DNA from: Streptomyces sp. NBC_00461
GTDB taxonomy: Bacteria > Actinomycetota > Actinomycetes > Streptomycetales > Streptomycetaceae
Length of the DNA stretch: 64,000 nt
Direction: 5' to 3'
Assembly: GCF_036013935.1 (NCBI RefSeq)
Contig: NZ_CP107902.1
Location: 6,481,001 to 6,545,000 of the forward strand
Under the pieces are notes generated by a model. The model saw only the letters and a list, made by a program, of their open reading frames with translations, was not told where the DNA came from and searched no databases. The translations under genes were made by a program, and so were the position numbers. Below, piece after piece: positions 34,721-43,730 of the stretch; the first letter of the stretch is position 1; each line of letters starts with the position of its first letter.

Positions 34721-36088
34721 TCACGCCTCCACTGCCGGCTCCTCCTCGACGGCTTCCTCCAGGACGAATCCCGGAAGCCACTCCTCCAGCTCCTCGCGCA
34801 GCCGTACCGTCGCCCCCAGCTGGCACAGCACGCCGATGGTGCTCAGTGTCACCCGGTGTATCAGGAGGTAGGCGGGTGGCAGGTTCAGCTGTTTGCCCAG
34901 TTGGTAGGCGGGGGAGCGGGGGTCGGCAATGCGGGCCGCCTGGCTGCGCATCCAGCCGCGAGTGAAGGTGAACTCGTCGACCCTGGCCGGTTCGATGATC
35001 GGCAGGAGGTAGTCGAGGACGGCGCTCGGGTCCAGCTCTATCGAGTCCTTGACGAAGCCCTCCGCGCAGAGGAGGTCGTAGACGGACTCGGCCTCGTCGT
35101 CGAGGGTCATGCGCAGGGAGTCGCCGATGGGGGTCGGCAAGCCGCCCGGGAGGCGGTCGACCGTGCCGAAGTCCAGGACGCCCAGGCGCCATTCGTCTAC
35201 GCCGTCCGGGTCGCCGGGCAGCAGGCGGAAGTTGCCCGGGTGCGGGTCGGCGTGGAGCAGGCCGGTGCGGGCCGGGCCGGAGAAGAGGAAGCGGGCCAGG
35301 AGCTGTCCGGCGCGGTCGCGCTGTTCCTGAGTGCCGTCCGAGATGATCTCCGAGAGCGGGATCCCGTCGATCCACTCGGTGATCAGTACCTGGTCGCACT
35401 GGTGGACCACGCCGGGCACCAGGACGTCCGGGTCGTCCGCGAACTCTTCGGCGTGGGCCTGCTGGGCCTGGGCCTCCAGGCCGTAGTCCAGCTCCTCCGA
35501 GACACGGTCCTTGAGCTCCGCGATCAGAGGCTTGATGTCCATGCCGGGGATGAGCGGCCCCAACAATCGGGCGAAGCGGCTCAATTGGGTCAGGTCGGAC
35601 AGGAGGGCCTCGCCGGCTCCCGGGTACTGCACCTTGACCGCCACCTCGCGGCCGTCGTGCCACACCCCACGGTGCACCTGCCCGATCGAGGCAGCCGCGG
35701 AGGGCTTGTCCTCGAACTCGAGGAACAGGTCGCGCCAGTCCTCCCCCAGCCGGTCGCCGAGCACCCGGTGCACGGTGCTGGTCGGCATCGGCGGCGCCGC
35801 CTCCTGCAGCTTCGTCAGCGCCGCACGGTAGGGGCCGGCGACCTCTTCGGGCAGCGCCGACTCGAAGACGGACAGGGCCTGGCCGAACTTCATCGCGCCG
35901 CCCTTGAGCTCGCCGAGCACCTTGAACAGTTGATCCGCCGTGCGCTGTTGCAGCTCGCGGCCGACGATCTCCGCGGACTCGCCGACGATCCGCTTGCCGA
36001 GTCCCCACGTCGCCCGCCCGGCAAAGCCGAGCGGAAGCGCGGCGAGCTTGGCGGTCCGGGTGACCGCCTTGCGCGGAAGATCAGACAT
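34721..36088 (-). CDS. ABC1/UbiB-family atypical kinase
   Basis: The start is the ATG at 36088, preceded by GGAGGG; 455 residues. The UbiB/ADCK signature includes the KxGQ-like motif MKFGQALSVFE, the Ala-rich loop AAASIGQVHRGVW replacing the P-loop, VAVKVQYPG (catalytic Lys), ELDYGLEAQAQ, LLHADPHPGNF and LDFGTVDRL. Bacterial members act in quinone or lipid metabolism as ATPases rather than protein kinases. Its start codon lies inside the 3' end of the E1-like gene, so the two are translationally coupled. A Glu-rich C-terminus ends the protein. Confidence 0.9.
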   Translation of the reverse strand: MSDLPRKAVTRTAKLAALPLGFAGRATWGLGKRIVGESAEIVGRELQQRTADQLFKVLGELKGGAMKFGQALSVFESALPEEVAGPYRAALTKLQEAAPPMPTSTVHRVLGDRLGEDWRDLFLEFEDKPSAAASIGQVHRGVWHDGREVAVKVQYPGAGEALLSDLTQLSRFARLLGPLIPGMDIKPLIAELKDRVSEELDYGLEAQAQQAHAEEFADDPDVLVPGVVHQCDQVLITEWIDGIPLSEIISDGTQEQRDRAGQLLARFLFSGPARTGLLHADPHPGNFRLLPGDPDGVDEWRLGVLDFGTVDRLPGGLPTPIGDSLRMTLDDEAESVYDLLCAEGFVKDSIELDPSAVLDYLLPIIEPARVDEFTFTRGWMRSQAARIADPRSPAYQLGKQLNLPPAYLLIHRVTLSTIGVLCQLGATVRLREELEEWLPGFVLEEAVEEEPAVEA

Positions 36089-37349
36089 GCGCCCTCCAAG
36101 TCCCTGCCGGCCACGCCGCGTCTGCCTTACGGCACAACTGCTCCGGCGGCCGATGCCCTGCCATTGTCTCGTGTGACTCCTCGTCCTTGGAGGTGTGTTC
36201 TCCCTTACCTTTCTCCGCGGCGCCGCACGGGCATGCGGGATGTGCCCACACCGGTCGAGCATGCCAGGTCAGACCGGGCAGGGAGACCTCCCAGCGCGCG
36301 CCGGAGCTGCTCGGGAGGCGGCCGTCCAGGAAGGCGAGAGCGTGCGCGGCCGCCAGTCCGGCGACGGTTGTGGCCAGAGTCAGATCGCAGGGCTGCGCCT
36401 GGCGTGGCGTGCCGGAGCGCCACTGCGCGACCAGCCGGGGCCAGGCCGGATCCCGGTCGGTGCGCCCCTCGTGCAGGCAGCCCGCGCAACCCGTCTCACC
36501 TGGCAGGACGAGGGGGCCGACGATGCCGGTCGCCTCCACGACGCCGGCGTACAGATGCGGCGTGCCCGAGGCGATGAGGGGTTCCGCGGTGGACGGCGGA
36601 GGTGCGTGCACGGCGACGTCGTCGCGTGGGGCGAGGATCACCAGTGAGAAGCCGGGCTCGCCGTCCGGGAGCGGGGTCGTGCGGCTGCGGCGCGGTGGGC
36701 GGTCCGGAGCGGAGCGGCGTACGGCCTGTCGGGCGGCCTCGTCGCGGCGGTGGCCGATGGACTCGGCGGGCAGTCCGCCCGGCGCCACGTCCCCCGCCTC
36801 GACCCGGCCGACGTCCCGCACATCGACCTCCCCGATTCCCGCGCCGGCCAGCAGTGAGGCCAGCATCGCGCCCACCCGGCCCGCGCCCCGAACCTGCACG
36901 CGCAGTGAGCGGCGCGCCGCCAGGTGCCTGATCGCGTCGCCCGGTTCGGAAGTGATCAGGGACAGTGAGGCGAGGTCGGGGCGCAGTCGGGCGATGACGT
37001 CCTTCTTTCCGCGCAGCGTGTCGGCGGCCGGCCCGCCGCCCTTTGCGTCGTCCAGGAGGCCGGCCCGTGCCAGCCGCTCCACCAGTCGGTCGACATGCCC
37101 GTCGGGTAGGTCCATGCGGCGGCCCTCCTCGCGCAGAAGGGGCAGCCCCCGGGTGCCGTTGAGCAGGTCGAGGAAGCTGCCCGTCGCCGTGTCCATCGGA
37201 CCGAGTGTCAGCGCGTGCGCCGGTGTCATTCCGAACTGCACGGTGTTGAGGTCGCGCCAGCCGCGCCTGAGCGCGGGCTTCATCACCGGAGCAACCGGAA
37301 CAACTGGAACATCTGGAACAGCTGGAACGAGCGGAACCATTGGATCCAT
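36081..37349 (-). CDS. ThiF/E1-like adenylating-type protein
   Basis: The start is uncertain: ATGs at 37349, 37340 and 37283 are in frame; 37349 (422 residues) has a G-rich Shine-Dalgarno 6 nt upstream. The N-terminus carries a Val-Pro tripeptide repeat, then MKPALRRGWRDLNTVQFGMTP, a winged-helix-like segment, and an E1-like Rossmann stretch (VQVRGAGRVGAMLASLLAGAGIGEVDVRDVGRVEAGDVAPGGL). Late cysteines (GCAGCLHEG and CPCG) could bind zinc. The conserved ATP-binding Arg/Asp pattern is only partly recognisable. Related genes occur beside UbiB-like kinases in Streptomyces; substrate unknown. Confidence 0.8.
   Translation of the reverse strand: MDPMVPLVPAVPDVPVVPVAPVMKPALRRGWRDLNTVQFGMTPAHALTLGPMDTATGSFLDLLNGTRGLPLLREEGRRMDLPDGHVDRLVERLARAGLLDDAKGGGPAADTLRGKKDVIARLRPDLASLSLITSEPGDAIRHLAARRSLRVQVRGAGRVGAMLASLLAGAGIGEVDVRDVGRVEAGDVAPGGLPAESIGHRRDEAARQAVRRSAPDRPPRRSRTTPLPDGEPGFSLVILAPRDDVAVHAPPPSTAEPLIASGTPHLYAGVVEATGIVGPLVLPGETGCAGCLHEGRTDRDPAWPRLVAQWRSGTPRQAQPCDLTLATTVAGLAAAHALAFLDGRLPSSSGARWEVSLPGLTWHARPVWAHPACPCGAAEKGKGEHTSKDEESHETMAGHRPPEQLCRKADAAWPAGTWRAHV
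37288..37338 (-). repeat. 9-bp tandem repeat coding (VPx)n in the E1-like gene
   Basis: About five to six units of GGAACnnCT (plus-strand reading) encode VPL-VPA-VPD-VPV-VPV near the N-terminus of the E1-like protein. All lie between the alternative start codons, so repeat length could change the N-terminus. Confidence 0.85.
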
Positions 37350-37605
37350 GACAGGCCCCCGTATGCCTTCGTTGAACATCCCCGTTCGCCGGTGGAAGTC
37401 GGTCGGTGACCCGCGTCGATGGTCGGTCGACGGTGGGCCGTGGCTGCCCCGGCGAGAACCAGCATGCCCAAACCGGGCGAGGCGTGCGGAAAGTTGTCCA
37501 CAAGCTGCGAGGATTCGTCGTACAAATCGAGCGCGCGGTGGGCGATCGGCGCGGAACCGTCCCGGAGTCGGGACTTCACCCGTGTGCAGCGGGTAACGTC
37601 GGGGC

Positions 37606-38202
37606 GTGCCCGCCGACCCACTGCAGAGCGCCGGAACGCCACAGCGTAGAACGACGAGCCAGCCGCCGAGCGGCTCGGTGGCGAGCGCGATCGAGGTCCG
37701 CAGGAGTTCCCGTCGACGCCGGACGGTCTCCGCGTACCGCGAGGGCGATCGCACCGTCGTACTCATCCCTGCTCGGATGTCCGAGGCGGAGGAGCAGCGC
37801 TGGGTGACCGTCATGCTCGACAAGCTGGCCGCGCAGGAGAGCAAACGGCTCCTCGGCGACGACGAGCTGGCCGGGCGCGCGGAGCGGCTGTCGGTCCAGT
37901 ACTTCGAGGGCCGCGCCCGGCCCGCCTCGGTGCGCTGGGTCACCAACCAGAACACGCGCTGGGGTTCGTGCACCCCGTCGGAAGGCAGCATCCGGCTGTC
38001 GCACCGGCTGCAGGGGATGCCCGAGTACGTCGTCGACTACGTCCTGCTCCATGAGCTGGCACATTTGCTCGTGCCCGGACACGGTCCCCGTTTCTGGCGG
38101 CTGCTGGAGGCGTATCCGCGCACCGAGCGGGCCCGGGGCTACCTCGAAGGGGTGGTCGCCGCCGAACGGCTGCCGCATCTGCCGGGTGCTCGCGGGGAGT
38201 GA
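37606..38202 (+). CDS. YgjP/SprT-like zinc metallopeptidase
   Basis: The 198-residue cytoplasmic protein has a basic, disordered N-terminus, then the M48-type/YgjP domain: RWVTNQNTRWGSCTPSEGSIRLSHRL, DYVLLHELAHLLVPGHGPRFW (HELAH zinc motif with downstream His) and LLEAYP. The GTG start lies 7 nt after TAACGT (37594-37599) without a Shine-Dalgarno, so it is probably leaderless. It is divergent from the E1-like gene. Function in vivo unknown. Confidence 0.9.
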   Translation: MPADPLQSAGTPQRRTTSQPPSGSVASAIEVRRSSRRRRTVSAYREGDRTVVLIPARMSEAEEQRWVTVMLDKLAAQESKRLLGDDELAGRAERLSVQYFEGRARPASVRWVTNQNTRWGSCTPSEGSIRLSHRLQGMPEYVVDYVLLHELAHLLVPGHGPRFWRLLEAYPRTERARGYLEGVVAAERLPHLPGARGE

Positions 38203-38319
38203 CGGCCACCTGGGCGCGATGGTTGTGTACCGGGTGTGTACCGACTTCATCCGGTGTCCGAGTTTGCCGTTAGCCTGGCGCGACGCAATCGCATTCGGGA
38301 TGGGGGACGGTCGTTACGC

Positions 38320-40017
38320 ATGGCCAGGGAATTCCAACGCGGCCACAAGGCCAGGATCAGTGACCTCACCGCGGGCACCGATCTGTACGTAGGTGTGCAG
38401 ATCAGCGGTCCCGGACTGACCTTCGACATCAGCTGCTTCGGTCTCGACGCCGACGAACGGCTCTCGGACGACCGCTACTTCGTCTTCTTCAACCAGCCGA
38501 AGTCGCCCGAGGAGTCCATTCAGCTCCTGGGCGCGCAGGCCGGCGATTCGGAGTCCTTCCGGGTCACGCTCGACAAGATTCCCGCGCAGATCCAGAAGCT
38601 GTCGTTCACGGCGACACTCGACGGCGCCGGACAAATGTCGCAGATCGCCCCCGGACACATCCGCATCGTCGCGGGCGGCGAGGAGGTGGCCCGGTACTCC
38701 TTCAACGGCTCGGAGTTCTCCACCGAACGGGCCGTGATGCTGGGCGACTTCTACCTGAAGGACGTGTGGCGGTTCGCGGCCGTCGGACAGGGCTTCGACG
38801 GCGGCCTGGACGCGTTGCTGAAGAACTTCGGCGGCGAGGTCCTCGAGGAGGAGGCCCCCGCGGCACCTGCCCCCCAGCAGCCGCAGACCGGCGCCGCACC
38901 CAGCTTCGCACCGCCCGCGTTCGGCGCCCCGGCGGCGCCTGTCCCGGCCCCCGCGCCCGCCCCGCAGGGCTTCGCGCCGCCCCCCGGAGCGACTCCGCCC
39001 CCGGCTCCGGCGCCGAATGTGCACGCCGCGCCCACCCTCATCGCGCCCATGGCCCCGCCCGGCGGCGCCCCGGTGCCGCCCCCGGGGCCGGTGCCCGCAC
39101 CGTACGGCCAGCCGCCCCAGCAGCAGCCGTACGGCCAGCCCCCCGGTCAGACCGCCCCGCCGCCACCCGGCTACGGCCAGCCCCAGGCGCCGCACGCGCC
39201 CCAGGCCCCGACCCCGCCTCCCGGTTACGGTCAGCCCACCCCGCCTCCCGGCTACGGCCAGCCGACCCCGCCCCCCGGTTACGGTCAGCAGGCCCCCTTC
39301 GGACAGGCTCCGGGGCAGCAGGCCTACGGAGTTCCGCAGGGCGCTCCCCAGGGCGGCGCAGGTGTCGCCGCCGCGCTCCAGCAGTTCAAGGAGACGCCCA
39401 CCGGGCAGCGCTGGACGCAGCAGAACAAGAAGCTCGTCCGCGTCGACCTCGGCATCGGCGGCCATCCCGTGCTCGCCCGCCAGGGCAGCATGGTGCTCTA
39501 CCAGGGCAAGGTCGACTTCAGCTACAAGGGCGCGGGCTTCGCGGGCCGGATCGTCGGCAACGCCACCGGCCAGGAGATGCAGCTGATGCGCTGCAGCGGC
39601 CAGGGCCAGGTGTTCCTCGCCGAGAACTCCACCCACCTGCACCCCGTCGAGCTCCAGGGCGACGCGATCTGCGTCTCCGCGGAGAACGTCCTCGCCTTCG
39701 ACGAGAGCCTCCAGTACGAGGTCCGCCGCATCGAGGGACACGGCATCCCCGGCGGTGCCCTGTTCACCATGCAGTTCCAGGGCACCGGCACGATCGTCGT
39801 CAAGACGCACGGCACGCCCGTGGTCCTGCCGGTCACGCCGACGACCTTCGCCGACTGCAACGCCGTCGTGGCCTGGTCGGCCGCCGCCCAGGTGATCGTC
39901 TCCAGCCAGGTGCGGATGCGCCGCAACGCCTACCCGGGCGACACCGGGGAGAGCGTGAACCTGCAGTTCCGGGCCGCCCCCGGCAACTTCGTCGTCGTCC
40001 AGCCCTACGAGGTCTGA
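38320..40017 (+). CDS. TerD domain-AIM24 domain fusion protein
   Basis: The start is the ATG at 38320 after GGGGGACGG; 565 residues. Residues 1-180 form a TerD/CABP domain (VGVQISGPGLTFDISCFGLDAD, FFNQPKSPEESIQLLG, ERAVMLGDFYLKDVWRFAAVGQGFDGGLDALLKNFGG), a family that binds calcium in tellurite and stress resistance clusters. A ~165-residue Pro/Gly/Gln-rich linker follows, with three exact PTPPPGYGQ nonapeptides. The C-terminal ~205 residues are an AIM24 domain (GHPVLARQGSMVLYQGKVDF, FLAENSTHLHPVEL). Two stand-alone AIM24 genes follow directly, so the three products probably form one complex. Confidence 0.9.
   Translation: MAREFQRGHKARISDLTAGTDLYVGVQISGPGLTFDISCFGLDADERLSDDRYFVFFNQPKSPEESIQLLGAQAGDSESFRVTLDKIPAQIQKLSFTATLDGAGQMSQIAPGHIRIVAGGEEVARYSFNGSEFSTERAVMLGDFYLKDVWRFAAVGQGFDGGLDALLKNFGGEVLEEEAPAAPAPQQPQTGAAPSFAPPAFGAPAAPVPAPAPAPQGFAPPPGATPPPAPAPNVHAAPTLIAPMAPPGGAPVPPPGPVPAPYGQPPQQQPYGQPPGQTAPPPPGYGQPQAPHAPQAPTPPPGYGQPTPPPGYGQPTPPPGYGQQAPFGQAPGQQAYGVPQGAPQGGAGVAAALQQFKETPTGQRWTQQNKKLVRVDLGIGGHPVLARQGSMVLYQGKVDFSYKGAGFAGRIVGNATGQEMQLMRCSGQGQVFLAENSTHLHPVELQGDAICVSAENVLAFDESLQYEVRRIEGHGIPGGALFTMQFQGTGTIVVKTHGTPVVLPVTPTTFADCNAVVAWSAAAQVIVSSQVRMRRNAYPGDTGESVNLQFRAAPGNFVVVQPYEV
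39208..39288 (+). repeat. 27-bp x3 tandem repeat in TerD-AIM24 linker
   Basis: Three adjacent 27-bp units each encode PTPPPGYGQ and differ only at synonymous positions; looser PPGYGQP copies flank them. The retained amino-acid sequence despite silent changes suggests selection on the peptide. Confidence 0.92.
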
Positions 40018-40028
40018 GGGAGCCCGTC

Positions 40029-40709
40029 ATGAACCAGCCACTCGCGGGCTACGCCCCCGCGCCCATCACCACCCGCATGGAGAACCACGGCAACCAGATG
40101 CTGAAGGTCGCCATGCAGACCGGAAACGACCTCCTCGCGCGCGTGGGGTCGATGGTCGCCTACGAAGGCTTCATCCAGTACGAGCCCAATCCGCCGGCCG
40201 TGCGCCAGATCGCCCGCGACTGGATCACCGGCGAGGGCGCGCCCCTGATGAAGTGCTCCGGCGACGGACTGCTCTACCTCGCCGACTACGGCGCCAATGT
40301 CGTCGTCATCAACCTCAACGGCGACGGGATCTCCGTCAACGCCACCAACCTGCTCGCCTTCGACGCGTCCCTCACCTGGGGTGTCGAGCGCGTCAAGGGC
40401 CTCGCGAAGTTCGCCGGTCAGGGCCTGTGGAACACCAAGATCTCCGGGCAGGGCTGGGTCGCGCTGACCTCCCGGGGCAAGCCCATCGTCGTCGACTGCG
40501 GCGGCGGCGAGGACGAGACCTACGTCGACCCGGACGCGCTCGTCGCCTGGTCCCCGAACCTCAAGGTGAAGGGCAAGCGCAGCTTCAAAGCGCAGTCGCT
40601 GATCGGCCGCGGCAGCGGCGAGGCCTACCAGATGGCCTTCTCCGGTCAGGGCATCGTCGTCGTCCAGCCCAGCGAGGACAGCACCGACCGTCTCCGGTTC
40701 CGGGGCTGA
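40029..40709 (+). CDS. AIM24 family protein
   Basis: The 226-residue protein starts 11 bp after the TerD-AIM24 gene with GGGAG upstream. It is an all-beta AIM24 domain: MLKVAMQTGNDLLARVGSMVAYEGFIQYEP, GLLYLADYGANVVVINLNGDGISVNATNLLAFD, and VVVQPSED near the end. Homology to the AIM24 part of the upstream gene and to the downstream gene is clear. Function of bacterial AIM24 (TIGR00266-like) proteins is unknown; the operon with a TerD domain suggests an envelope or stress role. Confidence 0.9.
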   Translation: MNQPLAGYAPAPITTRMENHGNQMLKVAMQTGNDLLARVGSMVAYEGFIQYEPNPPAVRQIARDWITGEGAPLMKCSGDGLLYLADYGANVVVINLNGDGISVNATNLLAFDASLTWGVERVKGLAKFAGQGLWNTKISGQGWVALTSRGKPIVVDCGGGEDETYVDPDALVAWSPNLKVKGKRSFKAQSLIGRGSGEAYQMAFSGQGIVVVQPSEDSTDRLRFRG

Positions 40710-40727
40710 GGGGGAGCCAGAAACGCC

Positions 40728-41483
40728 ATGCAGAGTCCGCTTTTCGCCTTCAACGACTCGCAGTCCCAGGAGCGCTACAGCCTGCAGAACAAGCAGATGC
40801 TGCGCGTCACCCTGGAGGGCCACGACGACATCCTGGCCCGCAAGGGCACCATGGTCGCCTACCAGGGCCTCGTCGAGTTCGACGCCGAGTACCAGAACAC
40901 CCAGCAGGCGTACGCGCGCGCGGCCACCGGCGAGGGCCTCAACCTGATGCGCTGCCACGGGCAGGGCACGGTCTACCTCGCCAACCTCGCCCAGCACGTC
41001 CACGTGGTGGAGGTCGAGCAGGACGGGCTGACGGTCGACAGCAGCTATGTCCTCGCGATGGACTCCTCACTGCACCACGAGGTCATCGCCGTCGACAGCC
41101 AGTACGGCATCTCCGGCTCCGGGAAGTACCAGCTCAACATCACCGGCCGCGGCAAGGTCGCGCTGATGACGTCGGGCGCGCCGCTGATGATGCAGGTGAC
41201 GCCCGACAAGTACGTCAACTGCGACGCCGACGCGATCGTCGCCTGGTCGACCGGGCTGCGCGTCCAGATGCAGGCCCAGACGCACTCCTCGGGGGTGTGG
41301 CGGCGCCGCGGCAACACCGGTGAGGGCTGGGAGCTCAGCTTCATGGGCAGCGGCTTCGCGCTTGTCCAACCGAGCGAGCTCCTCCCGCCGCAGAACGCCC
41401 AGGTCGGGCAGGGTCTCGCCGCCCAGTACGGCATGGGGCAGCACGGGGCGCGGGCACAGAACCAGGGCAACGTCTGGAGCTGA
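40728..41483 (+). CDS. AIM24 family protein (second stand-alone copy)
   Basis: The 251-residue AIM24 protein is third in the trio, 18 bp after the previous stop, with GGGGGAG upstream. Shared landmarks are MLRVTLEGHDDILARKGTMVAYQGLVEFD, GTVYLANLAQHVHVVEVEQDGLTVDSSYVLAMD and GFALVQPSELLPPQ. The C-terminal 40 residues are Gln/Gly-rich. A strong terminator follows, closing the three-gene operon. Confidence 0.9.
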   Translation: MQSPLFAFNDSQSQERYSLQNKQMLRVTLEGHDDILARKGTMVAYQGLVEFDAEYQNTQQAYARAATGEGLNLMRCHGQGTVYLANLAQHVHVVEVEQDGLTVDSSYVLAMDSSLHHEVIAVDSQYGISGSGKYQLNITGRGKVALMTSGAPLMMQVTPDKYVNCDADAIVAWSTGLRVQMQAQTHSSGVWRRRGNTGEGWELSFMGSGFALVQPSELLPPQNAQVGQGLAAQYGMGQHGARAQNQGNVWS

Positions 41484-41499
41484 GCCTCCGGAAAGCCAA

Positions 41500-41535
41500 C
41501 GTAAGGGGCGCCCGCTGTTGCGGGTGCCCCTTACG
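41500..41535. terminator. Bidirectional terminator after AIM24 operon
   Basis: A 16-bp stem (41500-41515/41520-41535) with loop TGTT has one G-T wobble. It separates the convergent AIM24 and NUDIX genes. Confidence 0.88.
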
Positions 41536-41547
41536 CGTTGTCGAGGG

Positions 41548-42069
41548 TCACAGCCTCGCGCGGGTGGCTTCCAGCAGCCGTACGACCGACTCGTCCGCCA
41601 CGTCCGCCACCGCGTCGTAGGCGAACCAGCGCAGGTCGAGGGACTCGTCGCTGATCTCCTGGACCGCCCCGGACGGTGCCACGACCGCGTACTGCACGTC
41701 GAAGTGCCAGTGGCAGGGCGCCGGAATCGGGTGCCGGTCCAGCCGCACCGGACCGCCGGCGAGCAGCGTCAGCCCCGCGATCCCCGACTCCTCCGTCGCC
41801 TCGCGCAGTGCCGCCGCCTCCACAGTGGCGTCCCCCGGCTCGCAGTGGCCGCCCATCTGGAGCCACATCCGCAGCTTCCTGTGCAGGGTCAGCAGAACCC
41901 TGCCGTGCTCCGGATCGACCACCAGGGCGCTCGCCGTGACGTGGCCCGCGTGGCAGGCCTTCCACATGCCGTCCGGGTGGGCCGCCAAGTGGTCGAGATA
42001 CGCCTCGCGCAGCTCTTCCTGGTCCCCGTACTCCTTCAGGACGAGGACCGCGTCGTCGTACAGGCTCAC
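41548..42069 (-). CDS. NUDIX hydrolase
   Basis: The start is GTG 42069, overlapping the stop of the upstream metalloprotease-like gene (GTGA), giving 173 residues. The NUDIX box is GGHCEPGDATVEAAALREATEESG. The preceding WLQMGGH and following LLAGGPVRLDRHPIPAP, HWHFDVQYAV and LRWFAYD are typical of ADP-ribose/nucleoside diphosphate-X hydrolases. Substrate unknown. Confidence 0.9.
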   Translation of the reverse strand: MSLYDDAVLVLKEYGDQEELREAYLDHLAAHPDGMWKACHAGHVTASALVVDPEHGRVLLTLHRKLRMWLQMGGHCEPGDATVEAAALREATEESGIAGLTLLAGGPVRLDRHPIPAPCHWHFDVQYAVVAPSGAVQEISDESLDLRWFAYDAVADVADESVVRLLEATRARL

Positions 42070-43538
42070 TCGGTGCCGTCGCCCTTGCCGTCGCCCTTGT
42101 CGTCGGTCTTGGAGTCGTCCTCGGGAGTGTCCTTCGTCAGGTCCGGCTTCCCCGTGGAACCGCCCGCCGCCTCGCCGAGCATCTTGTCGAGCTCGGAGAA
42201 GTCCAGCTGCTCGCGGTGCACGAAGCCGTCCGGGTCGTCCAGGTCGGACGCCGTCGGCAGCATGTCCGGGTGGGCCCACAGGGCGTCCCGGCCGTCGACC
42301 CCGCGCGCGTCCGTCAGCGACGCCCACAGACGGGACGCGTCCCGCAGCCGACGCGGACGCAGCTCCAGGCCGATCAGCGTGGCGAACGTCTGCTCCGCAG
42401 GCCCCCCCGTCGCCCGACGGCGGCGCAGGGTCTCACGCAGCGCGTCCGCTGACGACAGGCGCGGCTTCGCGGCCGCGTGCACCACCGCGTCCACCCAGCC
42501 CTCGACGAGCGCCAGAGCGGTCTCCAGGCGGGCCAGAGCCGCCTTCTGCTCCGGGGTGTCCTCCGGCTGGAACATGCCCTGCTGCAGGGCGTCCTGCAGC
42601 TGCTCCGGGTTCTGCGGATCGAACTGGCCGACCACGTCCTCCAGCTTGGCCGTGTCGACCTTGATCCCGCGCGCGTAGCCGTCGACTGCGCCGAACAGGT
42701 GGGATCGCAGCCACGGCACGTGCGCGAACAGGCGCTGGTGGGCGGCCTCGCGCAGGGCGAGATACAGCCGCACCTCCTCCTTCGGCACGCCCAGGTCCTT
42801 ACCGAACGCCTCGACGTTCACCGGAAGCAACGCGGCCTTGCCGACCGGGCCCAGCGGCAGGCCGATGTCGGTGGAACCGACGACCTCGCCCGCGAGCACA
42901 CCGACGGCCTGCCCGATCTGGGTGCCGAACATCGCGCCGCCCATGGAGCGCATCATGCCGATCAGCGGTCCGGCCATGGCCTGCATCTCCTCCGGCAGGA
43001 CATCGCCCATCGCCGCGCCCACCCGCTCGGCGACCGGGTCGACCAGCTCCTGCCACGCGGGCAGGGTCGCCTCGACCCACTCCGCGCGGGACCACGCCAC
43101 GGCGGTGCCGGCGCCGGACGGCAGCGACGTCGCGTCGTCCAGCCACAGGTCGGCCAGGCGCACCGCCTCCTCGACCGCGGTCCGGTCGGCGGGGCCGACA
43201 CTCGTGTCCTTGGTGCCGTCAGGGGTGCCCTGGGAGACCGTCTGGCGGGCGATCTGCTTGGCCATGTCCCAGTTCACCGGGCCGCCCTCGTACGAGAGCA
43301 TCTGGCCCAGCTGCTGGAAGGCGGCGCCCAGGTCGTTGGGGTTCAGCGAACCGAACATGGCTGCGAGCGGATTGTCCGCACCGGGGGCGCCGAAGCCTCC
43401 GGCTCCGGGCAGCCCGCCGAAACCGAACGGGTTGGCCGGTCCCTGACCACCACCGCTCTCCTGGTCCTTCTTCTTGCCCTCGTCGCCGTCTTCCGGCTCC
43501 TCCGGCGGAAGGCCGAATCCGAATGGGGTGTCACTCAC
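42066..43538 (-). CDS. Putative zinc-dependent hydrolase (actinobacterial TIGR03624-like family)
   Basis: The start is GTG 43538, giving 490 residues. The N-terminus is Gly/Pro/Phe-rich (TPFGFGLPPEE, NPFGFGGLPGAGGFG). The family core follows: GPVNWDMAKQIARQ, EWVEATLPAWQELVDPVAERV and an Ala/Gly/Met-rich amphipathic segment. The putative metal site is LALREAAHQRLFAHVPWLRSHLF; an ExxH replaces the usual HExxH, so peptidase activity is uncertain. The C-terminus is Asp/Lys-rich. It is the first gene of a two-gene operon with the NUDIX hydrolase. Confidence 0.82.
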   Translation of the reverse strand: MSDTPFGFGLPPEEPEDGDEGKKKDQESGGGQGPANPFGFGGLPGAGGFGAPGADNPLAAMFGSLNPNDLGAAFQQLGQMLSYEGGPVNWDMAKQIARQTVSQGTPDGTKDTSVGPADRTAVEEAVRLADLWLDDATSLPSGAGTAVAWSRAEWVEATLPAWQELVDPVAERVGAAMGDVLPEEMQAMAGPLIGMMRSMGGAMFGTQIGQAVGVLAGEVVGSTDIGLPLGPVGKAALLPVNVEAFGKDLGVPKEEVRLYLALREAAHQRLFAHVPWLRSHLFGAVDGYARGIKVDTAKLEDVVGQFDPQNPEQLQDALQQGMFQPEDTPEQKAALARLETALALVEGWVDAVVHAAAKPRLSSADALRETLRRRRATGGPAEQTFATLIGLELRPRRLRDASRLWASLTDARGVDGRDALWAHPDMLPTASDLDDPDGFVHREQLDFSELDKMLGEAAGGSTGKPDLTKDTPEDDSKTDDKGDGKGDGTE

Positions 43539-43730
43539 GGGATTCCTCGGCTGGTAAGGCCGCCGGTTGTCTCCGACGGCACGACTGCCCGATAACACCA
43601 CCCAGCGTAGACACCGCGGGCGGTTCGGGCCTCGGTGCTTCGCCGACTCCTGGCCTGCGGCAGGATGGATGCCACCTGGTACGGACGCGTCACTCGCGTT
43701 CTTACTGAAGACAACCGCTGGAGACGCCCG

